A stretch of 23,484 bases of DNA, taken from Boothiomyces macroporosus. Taxonomy: Eukaryota > Chytridiomycota > Chytridiomycetes > Rhizophydiales > Terramycetaceae. The notes beneath the pieces are model-generated. The model saw nothing but the letters and a program-made list of their open reading frames with translations. It was not told the DNA's origin and ran no database searches. A program made the position numbers and the translations under genes. Where the stretch lies: assembly GCA_027604185.1 (NCBI GenBank), contig JADGKB010000160.1, positions 1 through 23,484 on the forward strand, written 5' to 3'. Positions 9,125 to 17,515 of this stretch are shown here, piece after piece; the first letter of the stretch is position 1, and every line of letters starts with the position of its first letter.

Positions 9125-10123
9125 ATGACTCAAAATCCCGTAGACCAACACTCTGAGCTAAGCAAGCTACGACGTATGATTGAATTTGCTTCGATCTGTC
9201 AATTCTTTCAATTATTTATGGAGACTTATGGATACGAAGATTTAGATTCTGAAGTACCTCAAGTTAACCTAGACTCTGGAAGATTTAATAATCAACGACC
9301 ATGATTCGCTAAGCAATTTGATTTTCAAGCTCCTGAAAACAGCGACAAAGAACCGGATTAGCAGACTGTCAGTTGATACGCTTTTATATTACTGTTCAAG
9401 GGAATATCAAAAAGTATTGCTTCCACAACAGTATCCTTACGAATACAACCCAGAGTTGAAAATCAAGGACTTGTCTCTGCGGCAAAAAGTAATGTCAAAT
9501 TAACTGCTGGTTTTACTGTTACATTTCTTGGTTGAGTATCAGCTGGAAGATCCAATGCATTTCAGACAGATTACAAAGTATCCGCAAGATCAGCAAATCA
9601 ATTGGCGTGTATTGCCATTTGGATACGATAAAATCCATACGTTCTGGCTCTTTGATGGTATTTCAAACTAACAAGACTCTCGGTTATTTAAATCCTCAAT
9701 AACGAAAAAGACTGAAATTCAAACCAATGGATTAAAGCTGAAAATCAAGTCGCAAGAACCGGTTACAAAGTGGGAGCCAGTGTGTATCACGGAAAGCGAT
9801 TGGTTGGGCATAGTGGAAAAGTTCAAGGATAGCACTAATAGAAGAGAAAAAGATTTACATCAGCGACTAGTCAAAGTCTTACCGCTAATACTACGAGATA
9901 TCCAGGTAAGATTAGCTAACTGTTGAATAACAAACAACATAAGCAAGAAGTTAGGGAAAAAAGAGAACAGCAAGAGTTGCAAGAATTAAGAAAGATGCAA
10001 GGCCAAGAAAAACTTGAACGCAGTTTGAGGTCTAGAAAGCGGCGGTCAGAAACACCTGATGAGCCAAAGAAACGGAGGGAAGCGCTACCTAAAGATGTTT
10101 TACATCAATACCCTCAAATCTAA
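9125..10123 (+). CDS. DDT/WHIM-domain chromatin-remodelling accessory protein (RSF1/CECR2-like)
   Basis: Proposed exons: 9125-9253, 9273-9488, 9507-9657, 9676-9905 and 9923-10123, about 308 aa. Relatives are non-catalytic partners of ISWI-type remodellers in the nucleus. The DDT-like region starts at FASICQFFQLFMETYGYEDL and continues across intron 1 (19 nt) into TLEDLIINDH. The segment KLVLLHFLVEYQLEDPMHF parallels RSF1 KLALLKYLCECQ, and the WHIM/WSD segment is LPFGYDKIHTFWLFDDSRLF, formed across an 18-nt intron. The C-terminus is a highly charged helix with KRRKR-type basic patches, perhaps a nuclear signal. Introns 2 (9489-9506) and 4 (9906-9922) appear to end in TG. A canonical 38-nt alternative (9906-9943) exists for intron 4. 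The final exon has no recognised domain. Confidence 0.72.
9489..9506 (+). other. putative non-canonical GT-TG intron (18 nt)
   Basis: GTAATGTCAAATTAACTG. Its removal joins LSLRQK to LVLLHFLVEYQ, which matches the spacing in the RSF1 family (K-LALLKYLCECQ). A GT-AG alternative of 48 nt (to 9536) also keeps frame but deletes that conserved helix. A single missing A (TAACTAG) would restore a normal 19-nt intron, so an assembly or sequencing deletion is possible. Confidence 0.5.
9906..9922 (+). other. putative non-canonical GT-TG intron (17 nt)
   Basis: GTAAGATTAGCTAACTG. An intron is needed because the exon-4 frame hits TGA at 9924. A 17-nt excision ending in TG gives LNNKQHKQEVREK. A 38-nt GT-AG excision (9906-9943) gives QEVREK directly. 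The ending TAACTG is identical to that of the putative intron at 9489, which favours the short form, but protein homology is too weak here to decide. Confidence 0.35.
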
Positions 10124-10279
10124 TGTAAATATAATTCATTAACTTTACATGTTGCATTCAGTAGCTAGTTGATTGTTTCTGTGCCACTAACACTGGCAGA
10201 GTATTTTTTATAAGGGAACTGTAGCACACCAATTTCTCTTTGAACAATCCATTACAGCTGAATATTGTTTATTGTACAA

Positions 10280-11887
10280 TTACTTTTTCTTTTTCTTTTT
10301 CTTTTCTGTATTTGGAGTAGCAGGGGCAGATACACCAACGACAGTACCCATATCCAACTCGCTATCCTTGACTTTTTCTTTTGTGTCAATGAAAAACATC
10401 AGGTCTCTCACTTGCTCTTTCAATTCAAAATTTTCTGCTTTGTTTTCAAGTAGCTCTTTCTTTAGATTCTCCATCATTGTTTTCAATTCGTTCATGTTTA
10501 ACAGCAAGTTTTGGTTGATTTGCTTTTCTTCATTCAGACTATTTGAGAGAGTGGAATTCTTTTCTTGTAGTTTATCGAGCTTCTTTTGCTGGGTTTGAAC
10601 TGTATGCTGGTACTCTTTGATTAAATTACTTTGTATTTCCTGCTGCTGATCTTTTTTCTTTAGATTGATCTCTAGTGTTTCTATTTTAGATTCAAAATTG
10701 GACATTAAATCAATCATCTTTAGCTCCATCTTGTTTATCTGCTTTTCATACATTTCTCTCTGATTATTCAGCTGCGTTTTAATCATTTCAGAGTAATCTC
10801 GATCGATTAAATCAAGTTTCTCGGCAACTACAAAATCAGCAGGCGTAATGATTGATGATTCATTAACATCTAGGCCAATCTTTGACTTTACAGTTTCACT
10901 GGCAGAAGGCAAGTGCACAATCTTTCCATCAGACTTGTTTTGTATTAGCCTATGAACATATTCATCTCCAACATAATCCCAAACCCTTTGCGTTTCTAGT
11001 TCTAATGAATAGACATGATTGGATTCAGTATAATGCTTGGACGCATGTGCTTGTACATATCTGCCACAGCCCACGTTACCGCAAATTAAGCAAATCCACA
11101 GGTTCTCTGTTGACTGACATTCTGAGCAAGAGTTTTCTACTGTTTCTTTGCCAAGTTTGATTGTAGAAAAACGACAAACTGGACAGGTTACATCTCCCCA
11201 CTTCATTATACACTGACAGTGAAAAGTATGTTGGCATAGCGAAGTAAATAAACCAGTCACATTGGCATCTAACCGCTCTAAACAAACAGGGCAAGTTGGT
11301 AATTCCAGAGTATCTTTTAAAGGGTCGTTATCTTGCTTTTGCAGGTCAGTAGAACTGCTACTTTGTTCTAGCTGTGGCGATCCCTCACTTCCAGTAAATA
11401 ATCCGTGAATATTATCCACCAGATTGACATTCCTAAGCTGATCGCCTTCTTTAAAGAACACATCCTTTACATAAACAACATGGCAAGTCTCTGCTTCGAA
11501 ACTATTGAACAACTTTCCATTAAATTCAGAATAGAACGAATCGGCGTTTTCCAAACAGTCAAATTTCAAAATAATCACATACCGATTAGGAACAGAATCT
11601 TGAATTGTCCGCAAGTGGAGCAGGTTTTGTCTATGGTGACCCAAGAGCTTTAAAAAGTCTTGCGGTGAAATATAGTATGGTACAGCCAGTATTGCAAGGG
11701 TGTTTTTGAGTTCGGTGGTTTTGTGCTTGAACAAAGTGAGAGTTCCATTCGTCTTTGAATCCAGAACAAAGGATTCCTTTTCCAGGAATTTCATTGTAAT
11801 CTTGCCAAATCTCCAATCAGTTGATTTTTGAATTATCAATGAAAACATGAGATTGAAAATCTTGAAAATTTGACAACTGGATTCCAT
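10280..11887 (-). CDS. BRAP/Etp1-type RING and UBP zinc-finger E3 ubiquitin ligase
   Basis: Intronless, 535 aa. Homologue of animal BRAP (BRCA1-associated protein/IMP) and yeast Etp1. Order: an N-terminal BRAP2 RRM-like domain about 60-145 (LAVPYYISPQDFLKLL, VIILKF, ADSFY); a RING-H2 about 199-238 (CPVCLERLD, CQHTFHCQCIMKW, CPVC); a ubiquitin-binding UBP zinc finger about 254-320 (CSECQSTENLWICLICG, GCGRY, HASKHY, VWDYVGDEYVHRL); and a long coiled coil about 365-500. It is predicted to be a cytoplasmic ubiquitin ligase or ubiquitin-binding scaffold; animal BRAP modulates Ras-MAPK signalling. All zinc ligands appear present. Oddity: the protein ends in seven lysines encoded by an A-rich run. 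AATAAA follows the stop by a few bases. Confidence 0.93.
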   Translation of the reverse strand: MESSCQIFKIFNLMFSLIIQKSTDWRFGKITMKFLEKESFVLDSKTNGTLTLFKHKTTELKNTLAILAVPYYISPQDFLKLLGHHRQNLLHLRTIQDSVPNRYVIILKFDCLENADSFYSEFNGKLFNSFEAETCHVVYVKDVFFKEGDQLRNVNLVDNIHGLFTGSEGSPQLEQSSSSTDLQKQDNDPLKDTLELPTCPVCLERLDANVTGLFTSLCQHTFHCQCIMKWGDVTCPVCRFSTIKLGKETVENSCSECQSTENLWICLICGNVGCGRYVQAHASKHYTESNHVYSLELETQRVWDYVGDEYVHRLIQNKSDGKIVHLPSASETVKSKIGLDVNESSIITPADFVVAEKLDLIDRDYSEMIKTQLNNQREMYEKQINKMELKMIDLMSNFESKIETLEINLKKKDQQQEIQSNLIKEYQHTVQTQQKKLDKLQEKNSTLSNSLNEEKQINQNLLLNMNELKTMMENLKKELLENKAENFELKEQVRDLMFFIDTKEKVKDSELDMGTVVGVSAPATPNTEKKKKKKK

Positions 11888-12198
11888 ATTTAAACGGATT
11901 AATTCACCGGAAATTACTGTTTGAATGTGATGGAGATACCACGTAATATGGTTGCATAGTGGAATTGCACTTTGCTGAATAGGGCCAATCTGGATATCTT
12001 GATGCGGTGGTTGTTTACGAGAACCATATGACTGAGTGTAAATCTTGATATCTTGATGCGGTGGTTGTTTACGAGAACCATATGACTTAGCGTATATCTG
12101 GACCTCAATAGATTACCTCTTTCAAGTAGTGGGTCAGGGTGGTAAACAGCTAATTCTACAAAGAAATAATAAATGTAGTTTCCCAATATTCTATTTAT
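11888..12198. other. promoter region of the BRAP-like gene with a tandem repeat
   Basis: About 310 bp between the BRAP-like start and the LRR gene stop, both on the minus strand. A 90-codon minus-strand ORF (11914-12186) runs through the 54-bp tandem repeat, but its peptide has no family resemblance and is probably non-coding. It contains CATATG motifs in both repeat copies. Confidence 0.5.
11993..12100. repeat. 54-bp tandem duplication
   Basis: Copy 1 is 11993-12046 and copy 2 is 12047-12100. The first 41 bases (starting GATATCTTGATGCGGTGG) are identical; the last 13 differ at four positions. The repeat lies 106-213 bp upstream of the BRAP-like ATG. The 54-bp period keeps a minus-strand ORF open, a by-product of the length being divisible by three. 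Confidence 0.9.
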
Positions 12199-13070
12199 TC
12201 ATTCATCCCCAGGGATTTTTATATCTGACATTCTAACCGTAGCCTTTCTGGCCAACTCTGGTATCGCATAGTAACTTTTGTTTTCTTGCCTGAGATTTTG
12301 ATAGATATCCAATCTAGGCTGTACTGGTTCATATTTGACTAGTTCTGGCGGATCATTTATTTCAGATGGTCCTTTGAACGATTGAACTGGTGCTCGCTTT
12401 TCCTTTTTAGAATAATACAAGTAGCCTATACAACCAACTAGAAATATAATCCCGCCTATAATGGCTCCAATTAGTCCTATGCTTATTTTGCTGGATGATT
12501 GTCCTGAAGGAACGTCTGATGGGGTAGCGGTTGGAATGACGATCCCATTCACTAATGAAGGGCAGACGTTTGCAGCACAAGCAGGGATAAATGCCGCACA
12601 TAGATTGGAAGGGAATGGACAAGTACTGAACTGTGTGTTTGCATAAGCGATTGGAATTGTACCAGTAAAATGATTCCCATCAAGCACAAGGGTAATCGGA
12701 GCCGAACTATCTGAAGCATTATAAAAGTGGATAAACGGTATTTCTCCCGTCAATTGGTTATTGCTCAACACCAGTGTTGTAAAAGTCTGAGGAAAGGGAG
12801 GAATCGATCCAGTGAGTTTTGTATTTATAATCTCCAGGACTTGAAGAGACTTTAGCTGCTCTAATTTCAATGAAATTGATCCATGTAAATCAAATCTGGC
12901 TCCGTCCAGTAATCTACGTCAACACTAGAGTACATCTTGGCTATTTGTTGGTTGTCTGGCCGGCAGAATACCACAGTAGGATCCCATGTACAGCAATTGG
13001 ATTCGGTAAGGGTTGCATTGAATCCGCCCATTTCATTGAATGCCTGCACAAAAGTCGAACAATCTGTCAT
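12199..13070 (-). CDS. leucine-rich-repeat single-pass receptor-like protein
   Basis: Exons are 13070-12934 and 12913-12199, with a 20-nt intron GTACTCTAGTGTTGACGTAG. The product is 283 aa. The N-terminus looks like an LRR cap (DCSTFVQAFNEMGG, CCTWDPTVVFC). Plant-type LRRs follow (LKSLQVLEIINTKLTGSIPP, FTTLVLSNNQLTGEIP, LVLDGNHFTGTIP), then a Cys-rich end (about 144-163), a Ser/Pro stalk, a membrane span about 190-212 and a basic stop-transfer (YYSKKEKR). The tail carries QPRLDIY and ARKATVRMSDIKIP, similar to the PAN-like protein 2. No signal peptide is encoded: I found no ATG upstream of 13070 for nearly 200 bp, although the cap begins right at the start. A leader exon may be missed or lost. 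The stop TGA overlaps AATAAA (12194-12199). Confidence 0.8.
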
Positions 13071-13077
13071 TGAAAAA

Positions 13078-13095
13078 AGTCAGCTTTTTTCGGCA
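13078..13095 (-). promoter_or_regulatory. A-tract promoter-like element at the LRR gene start
   Basis: The gene strand reads GTGCCGAAAAAAGCTGAC, ending 7 bp before the proposed ATG. It resembles the element 85-105 bp upstream of PAN-like gene 2 and the TATA-like version before the Cys-rich genes. If it is a core promoter, transcription would start at or after the proposed ATG, which casts doubt on that start. It could instead lie in an unrecognised leader intron (GT at the left, TGACAG at the right). Confidence 0.35.
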
Positions 13096-13250
13096 CTTGA
13101 CCAAGAAGGGAAAGACCGAGGCACAAAGGAAAAGTAGAATTCCTATTCAAAGAGTTTCAAGTGCACTCTGGATGAATTGCTCAAGGAAAGAGGGTTGATT
13201 GACGCGGATCAAAAATGATTGAACAAACTCGTGTTGATTCAAAAACACTT

Positions 13251-15128
13251 TTATTGTAGTCGCATTAGAGGACGAGATGTTTTCGAAAAAACTATCGCTC
13301 CAAGAAGCAGAAACCCAATCGCCAAGCCGGCATTTGCAGCAATAGATCCCCAAAGATCTGGATTGTCAAACCCATAAGCGTTAATGACACTAGGACCATC
13401 CTTGAAGCACGGCTGCTTGGTACAAGCAAATACTGCGTTGGCATTAAACTCATTCTGTGATAGTGCTTTCATGGTGTATGTAACAAATGAAATCCACTGA
13501 ATCCAACGCAAATATACTGGCACAGTGTTTAGATTTAGAATTATTCCAGAAAACAGCACGAAAACAACTAGGACCATCGGAGTTACAATCAGTCCAACCG
13601 ACGTGTTTGGTACAGCAGATCCAATAAGCAATCCCATACTGTTTGCAGTAAACGCTTGCAGGAATAGGATGAATATAAAGATGAAATAATTTTCCACGTT
13701 ATTGTACAATCCAATTATCCAGTATATCGGCCCTCCAACAAGGCACGCAACAACTACAAGCATTGGCAATGTAGATACCACTTTTGCAAAGAAAGCCGAA
13801 GTTGAGCGATAAGACCCTGCTGCTCTCTCCCTTTTGATCAATCTCTTGGTCTCTGGAAAAGCGTTGATGATTGGAATAACATTTCCAAAGGTAAAGGTCA
13901 TTCCCAGAAACAAGAAGACACCGATTCTGTTTTGAATACCTGCCATATCATCTGAAATGTTGGCATAGAGCAAAGAAATCAGTACCAGGTTGATTATGGC
14001 TTGTGCAAGCGAGGCTAAAGATGTTGATCTATCTCTAGCCATGTTAACCATGTATCTATGCAAAATAACATAGAATTCGCCAAGCCAAGGTGATGGCCAC
14101 TTGATCCGACTATTTGAATGTTCAACTTCCAGCAAAGTAGTGGTAGATGGCTGCTGGATACTCTTGAATGCATTTTCAAATATTGCAATTCGTTTTAAAG
14201 ATTCTTGGCGCTGTTCATCTCCCCTCTGGTCAATAGTGATGATATCAATAAAGAAATCACTAGGATTGGTTTCAAGAGGCATTTTGTATCCCAAGTTTTC
14301 AAAGTGGACTATCGCGTCTTTGTTAGCAAAAATATACCGGCGGTGGAGCCAAACCACATGGTTTTCCCAACAGAAAGCAGCATTATCTTGTCAAACTGTT
14401 TCAAAATATCAGTTCTCGGTTGATGGATAGTCATTAGAATGAGCTAATATGAAGGAAAGTTACCTTGTTTTCTCGTTTTGCAAGCTCTTTTAAAGTCTTG
14501 ATTGTATTAAAGGCATTAAAGGCATCTAATCCAGAAGTGGGCTGTCGTTAAAAATGATTACCTCATCTAGGAAAAGAATGTGCGGGTTGGTAACGAGTTC
14601 AATTCCGATTGCAACACGTTTGCGTTCACCCCCACTGATTCCTCTATCGAGCTCATCGCCAATCTGCGTGTTTTTACATTCTGAAAGGCCCAGTTGCTCA
14701 ATGACAGCATTGACTCTGGACTCTTTTTCCGCAATTGACATTGTGCTTGGCAATCGCAGTAACGCAGAATATCTAAGAGTTTCAAACACTGTAAGCTTCT
14801 TGAATAGTATATCATCCTGTTCTACGTAAGCACATTGCAAGGCCCAAGTGGAAGGATTCCTGGCTTGACCATCCAGCATAATTTTCCCAGATAGAGATCC
14901 TGCACCAATTCGCCCAGCCAAGACATTCAACAAAGTAGTTTTCCCTGCACCTGAGCCTCCCATAATCGCTATGATTTCCCCAGCATTAATTTGACCAGAG
15001 ATGCTGTTTAACAGCATCTTTTCCTTCTTGTCCACTTGAACACCAAACGATACATTTTCCCAAGAGAATTGCTTAGCTTTTTGGGCATTCTCGTGGGATA
15101 TCATAATTTCAACGTCCGTTTTTGTCAT
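13251..15128 (-). CDS. ABCG-type (White/half-size) ABC transporter
   Basis: Exons: 15128-14562, 14541-14464, 14443-14338, 14317-13251. Introns are 20 nt each (14542-14561, 14444-14463, 14318-14337). The product is 605 aa, normal for an ABCG half transporter acting as a dimer. The ATPase domain is N-terminal: Walker A GGSGAGKT (57-64), signature ISGGERKR (about 164-171), Walker B ILFLDE (184-189) continuing across intron 1 into PTSGLDAF, and the H-loop TIHQPRTD after intron 2. The C-terminal half has six predicted spans and an extracellular loop with two cysteines before the last span, as in the family. Splicing is required: unspliced frames lose DEPTSGLD. The substrate cannot be inferred (lipid, sterol or xenobiotic). 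The stop overlaps AATAAA (13250-13255). Confidence 0.93.
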
Positions 15129-15448
15129 TGATGTTCAATTCTAGTCGGTCAATTTATACTTTTGTACGGTGGCTTTAACGAATCTGTGCAACATTCTTAC
15201 TCATGATGAAAAATCGAAAATGGAAAGGACCAATACAGAGAAAACTCTTGTTGAAGGATACAAGATGTATTTCCGTAAAATTCAAGGTTTATCGCATAGA
15301 TTTACCCCGAATTTGGCTATTTTTATTGATTTTGAGGTTGGTATGCGATCGGATATCCGCACCTGTGACAGCCCAGAATCGGATATCCTCAAGAGTTCTT
15401 GAATTACAGGCACCACATCGGGAACGCCAATTGGTATTATTAAAAGGG
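15129..15448. other. promoter region of the ABC transporter
   Basis: About 320 bp between the ABC transporter start and the stop of the 7-TM gene, both on the minus strand. It holds two copies of ATCGGATATCC, listed separately. Open frames on the + strand here have no family resemblance. Confidence 0.5.
15348..15388. promoter_or_regulatory. paired CGGATATCC sites upstream of the ABC transporter
   Basis: ATCGGATATCC occurs at 15348-15358 and again at 15378-15388, 30 bp apart (near three helical turns). The first copy is a perfect CGG-N4-CCG palindrome (CGGATATCCG, 15350-15359), the geometry used by many fungal Zn2Cys6 activators. It lies about 220-260 bp upstream of the ABC start. The regulatory role is inference. 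Confidence 0.35.
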
Positions 15449-16399
15449 TTATATTTTAACTTTATTACGAGCACACCCCTCTGTGGTAGAAGGTAGTTGG
15501 GTAGTGATATTGCTGTCCATCATGCTATTTGATGCTGCATCCACTTTGGTCAAATTAATTTCCCTGATATATTTAAACATTAGTGTGAGAAAAAGAATAT
15601 GCCCCATTCCAACTACTTCTCCGATTATCCTATATCAGTGAATAAATACGCCAAGCTTTTGCTCCATACTCCATTCATAAACCATGCAACTACCCAAATG
15701 GACCCAGATATCCAGTCAAGGCAAATGCAAATAATAACCAGATAGAGAAATCTTTTCGCAGAGTGAATATTTTTTGCTTTTTGCCTCCCTAATTTCATAT
15801 CCAGCATTTTTACGAGTGTGCGTGACACGAATATCGCATGAAAAGATTCATAAACTAGTTAGCAAACAAGTACTTGTACACAAAACAGCAAAAGCAATAT
15901 AGCCATACGTGTCCCATAACAAAAGATATTTAGGTCTTTGTTGTCCCAGATTATAGCAACTCGCGTATACCCCAAACACGGATACAAAATGAAAGACAGT
16001 ATACACTTTTTGAAATTGCGATATCCTCTTTTCATCAATAATCTCTCCATAAATAACAAACTTTTTTAAAATATCTAGCTGCCCAAGAATAACTAGATAT
16101 AGCCCAATTGCTCCTAGTGTATTCAATAGATATACCAAGAATGGCGAAACGTACTGTGAAGACCGCAGCAATACAACCGCCAGATATAGCAATAAGATAA
16201 AATTGATTGTGCAAGCGAAATAGAATATCTTTTGCTTTAGTTGGAACCATCCTCTGTACAGCAAAATATTGAATGCAAGTGACAGTATCAGATATATAAC
16301 AGTTACTATGAATGCAAATACACATATTGGATTAGAGAAATCTAGACTGGATTCAATTTTCCCATCGAATCCATACCCTATCGAAAATGGTCCGACCAT
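15449..16399 (-). CDS. seven-transmembrane protein of unknown family
   Basis: Exons: 16399-15874, 15854-15650, 15629-15449. The introns are 19 nt (GTACTTGTTTGCTAACTAG) and 20 nt (GTATTTATTCACTGATATAG). The product is 303 aa. Both introns are needed: unspliced, the product loses spans 6 and 7. Seven hydrophobic segments in order: ICVFAFIVTVIYLILSLAF, IFYFACTINFILLLYLAVVL, FLVYLLNTLGAIGLYLVILG, VYTVFHFVSVFGVYA, YGYIAFAVLCTIYESFHAI, FLYLVIICICLDWISGSIWV and VVGMGHILFLTLMF. The N-terminus is short without an obvious cleavable signal. The topology fits a G-protein-coupled-type receptor, but no diagnostic GPCR motif was recognised, so function is open. A TGACGTCA (CRE-type) palindrome sits just upstream of the ATG. 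Confidence 0.8.
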
Positions 16400-16401
16400 G
16401 A

Positions 16402-16409
16402 TGACGTCA
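16402..16409. promoter_or_regulatory. TGACGTCA CRE-type palindrome
   Basis: A perfect bZIP (CREB/ATF) site two bases upstream of the 7-TM ATG at 16399. An 8-mer has about a 30% chance of occurring somewhere in a window this size, and a second TGACGTCA occurs inside the PAN-like gene 1 coding exon (about 4988). The position is suggestive, not proof. Confidence 0.25.
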
Positions 16410-16482
16410 AAAACTTTTTGTTGATAAAGTAATATCTACAATCCAAAGCGTCTCTACTCTGAACGTTGCCTAGATAAACTAA

Positions 16483-16556
16483 AGACTCGTAGTTGAGGGC
16501 TCATTGTTGACGACTTGTTGAGGGTTCGTAGTTGAGGACTTGAAGACTCGTTGTAG
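16483..16556. repeat. degenerate short tandem repeat
   Basis: Imperfect copies of a GACTCGTAGTTGAGG-like unit: AGACTCGTAGTTGAGG (16483-16498), CGACTTGTTGAGGG (16511-16524), GGTTCGTAGTTGAGG (16523-16537) and AGACTCGTTGTAG (16544-16556). Spacing is irregular. It lies in the short gap between the Csm1-like stop and the 7-TM start, so within the likely 7-TM promoter. Confidence 0.6.
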
Positions 16557-16571
16557 TTTAAAAAAGGATCA

Positions 16572-17286
16572 TTAGTTTATTGAAGATAAAATATTAAAAA
16601 AGAATTTCGGCAACATTCCATTCTCAAATTCAATTTCATTCTGCAAAAACTCTACTTGCGGTGGATTAGCAATAGGTTCGTACAACGTGCTTTCTCCTTG
16701 ATAGATTTTGAAACTGAAACCTAGATTAAATCCAATTACTTTTTAATTTACATGTAAAGCAATTGTACTCGCGTTCTTGATTATTCATATCCGGCCGTTT
16801 GATTTTTTCAATATTAGTAACAGTCAAGAGCGAAAGATGTTCAAACAAGTCAATTACAGACTCTAGTTTGTTTGAATATTCAGATTCCTTTTCGTGCTTT
16901 TGCTGATAGTCTGTATTAAGCCAAAGAAACCTTTTGCAATGTTTTTCAAGCTTTCATTAAACTCTACCTGCTTTTTGCTTTCTAATTTCAGCATTTCGAC
17001 TTCTTGTTTCAGCACAGTTATTTGCTCCATCAGATCTAGTTTGATATTTGGTTGTTCAATCAGTTGCTGCTGTAAATCTTGGTTTTCCTTGACTAGTTTG
17101 TCGATAATCTCTTGGTAATCTGTTGGTTTGTCTTCAATCTTTGGTGGAATGTTTTTGCTTAGCTCCAGTTCCTGCAAGACCTTTTTAGGCGAAACAGTTT
17201 TTTCAAGCGGTTCAAAATTATCGATAATATTTTCTGGTTACTTTTTTCTTACCCTTCTTTTTAGATGCCCGCTTTGGTTTTGTCAT
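16572..17286 (-). CDS. Csm1/Pcs1-like monopolin subunit
   Basis: Exons: 17286-17253, 17233-16931, 16910-16740, 16720-16572. Introns are 19, 20 and 19 nt (17234-17252, 16911-16930, 16721-16739). The product is 218 aa. The first exon encodes only MTKPKRASKKK, a basic nuclear-type start. Residues about 48-135 form a heptad-rich coiled coil. The C-terminal about 80 residues match the Csm1/Pcs1 globular fold (FTCKLKSFSFKIYQGESTLY, EPIANPPQVEFLQNEIEF, NGMLPKFFFNIL). In yeasts Csm1/Pcs1 acts at kinetochores or rDNA to orient sister chromatids. All three introns are needed to reach this domain. Residual uncertainty: other kinetochore coiled-coil/RWD proteins have a similar layout. Confidence 0.72.
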
Positions 17287-17364
17287 TTTGAGATTACTTT
17301 TTTTTTCTGTCCAGCCTCTTGGATGCTTGTGAATGAATCTGTGGTCATCAAAGTGAGGTTTAAA

Positions 17365-17383
17365 TAGGGTTAGGGTATTAGGG
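17365..17383 (-). promoter_or_regulatory. telomere-like CCCTAA motif upstream of the Csm1-like gene
   Basis: The + strand reads TAGGGTTAGGGTATTAGGG, about 80-97 bp upstream of the Csm1-like ATG. It is an imperfect three-unit TTAGGG run, too short to be a telomere remnant by itself. The same CTAACCCTA core stands about 62-73 bp upstream of Maf. Confidence 0.4.
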
Positions 17384-17515
17384 AAGATTATAGAAGCTGT
17401 AACATGTGGTCAGAGTTTATCCAGAGAACGTAATTACTTTTGCGTAATTACTTGGCGTAATTTTTTTATTGGAAAATATTTGTTTAGTGTTGGATTGTTA
17501 AAGTATCGGATGGTT

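Noticed and set aside
6328..12134. Shared string TTTCAAGTAGTRGG near 6328 and 12120
   Set aside because: A 14-mer pair with one mismatch is expected by chance several times in a window of this size; no context supports a function.
11914..12186. 90-codon minus-strand ORF between the BRAP-like and LRR genes
   Set aside because: It mostly translates the 54-bp tandem repeat, has no family resemblance, and sits in a promoter; the open frame follows from a repeat length divisible by three.
17365..17383. Interstitial telomere remnant
   Set aside because: There are only about three imperfect TTAGGG units, and the same short motif recurs at a similar promoter position upstream of Maf, so a regulatory site is more likely than a fusion scar.
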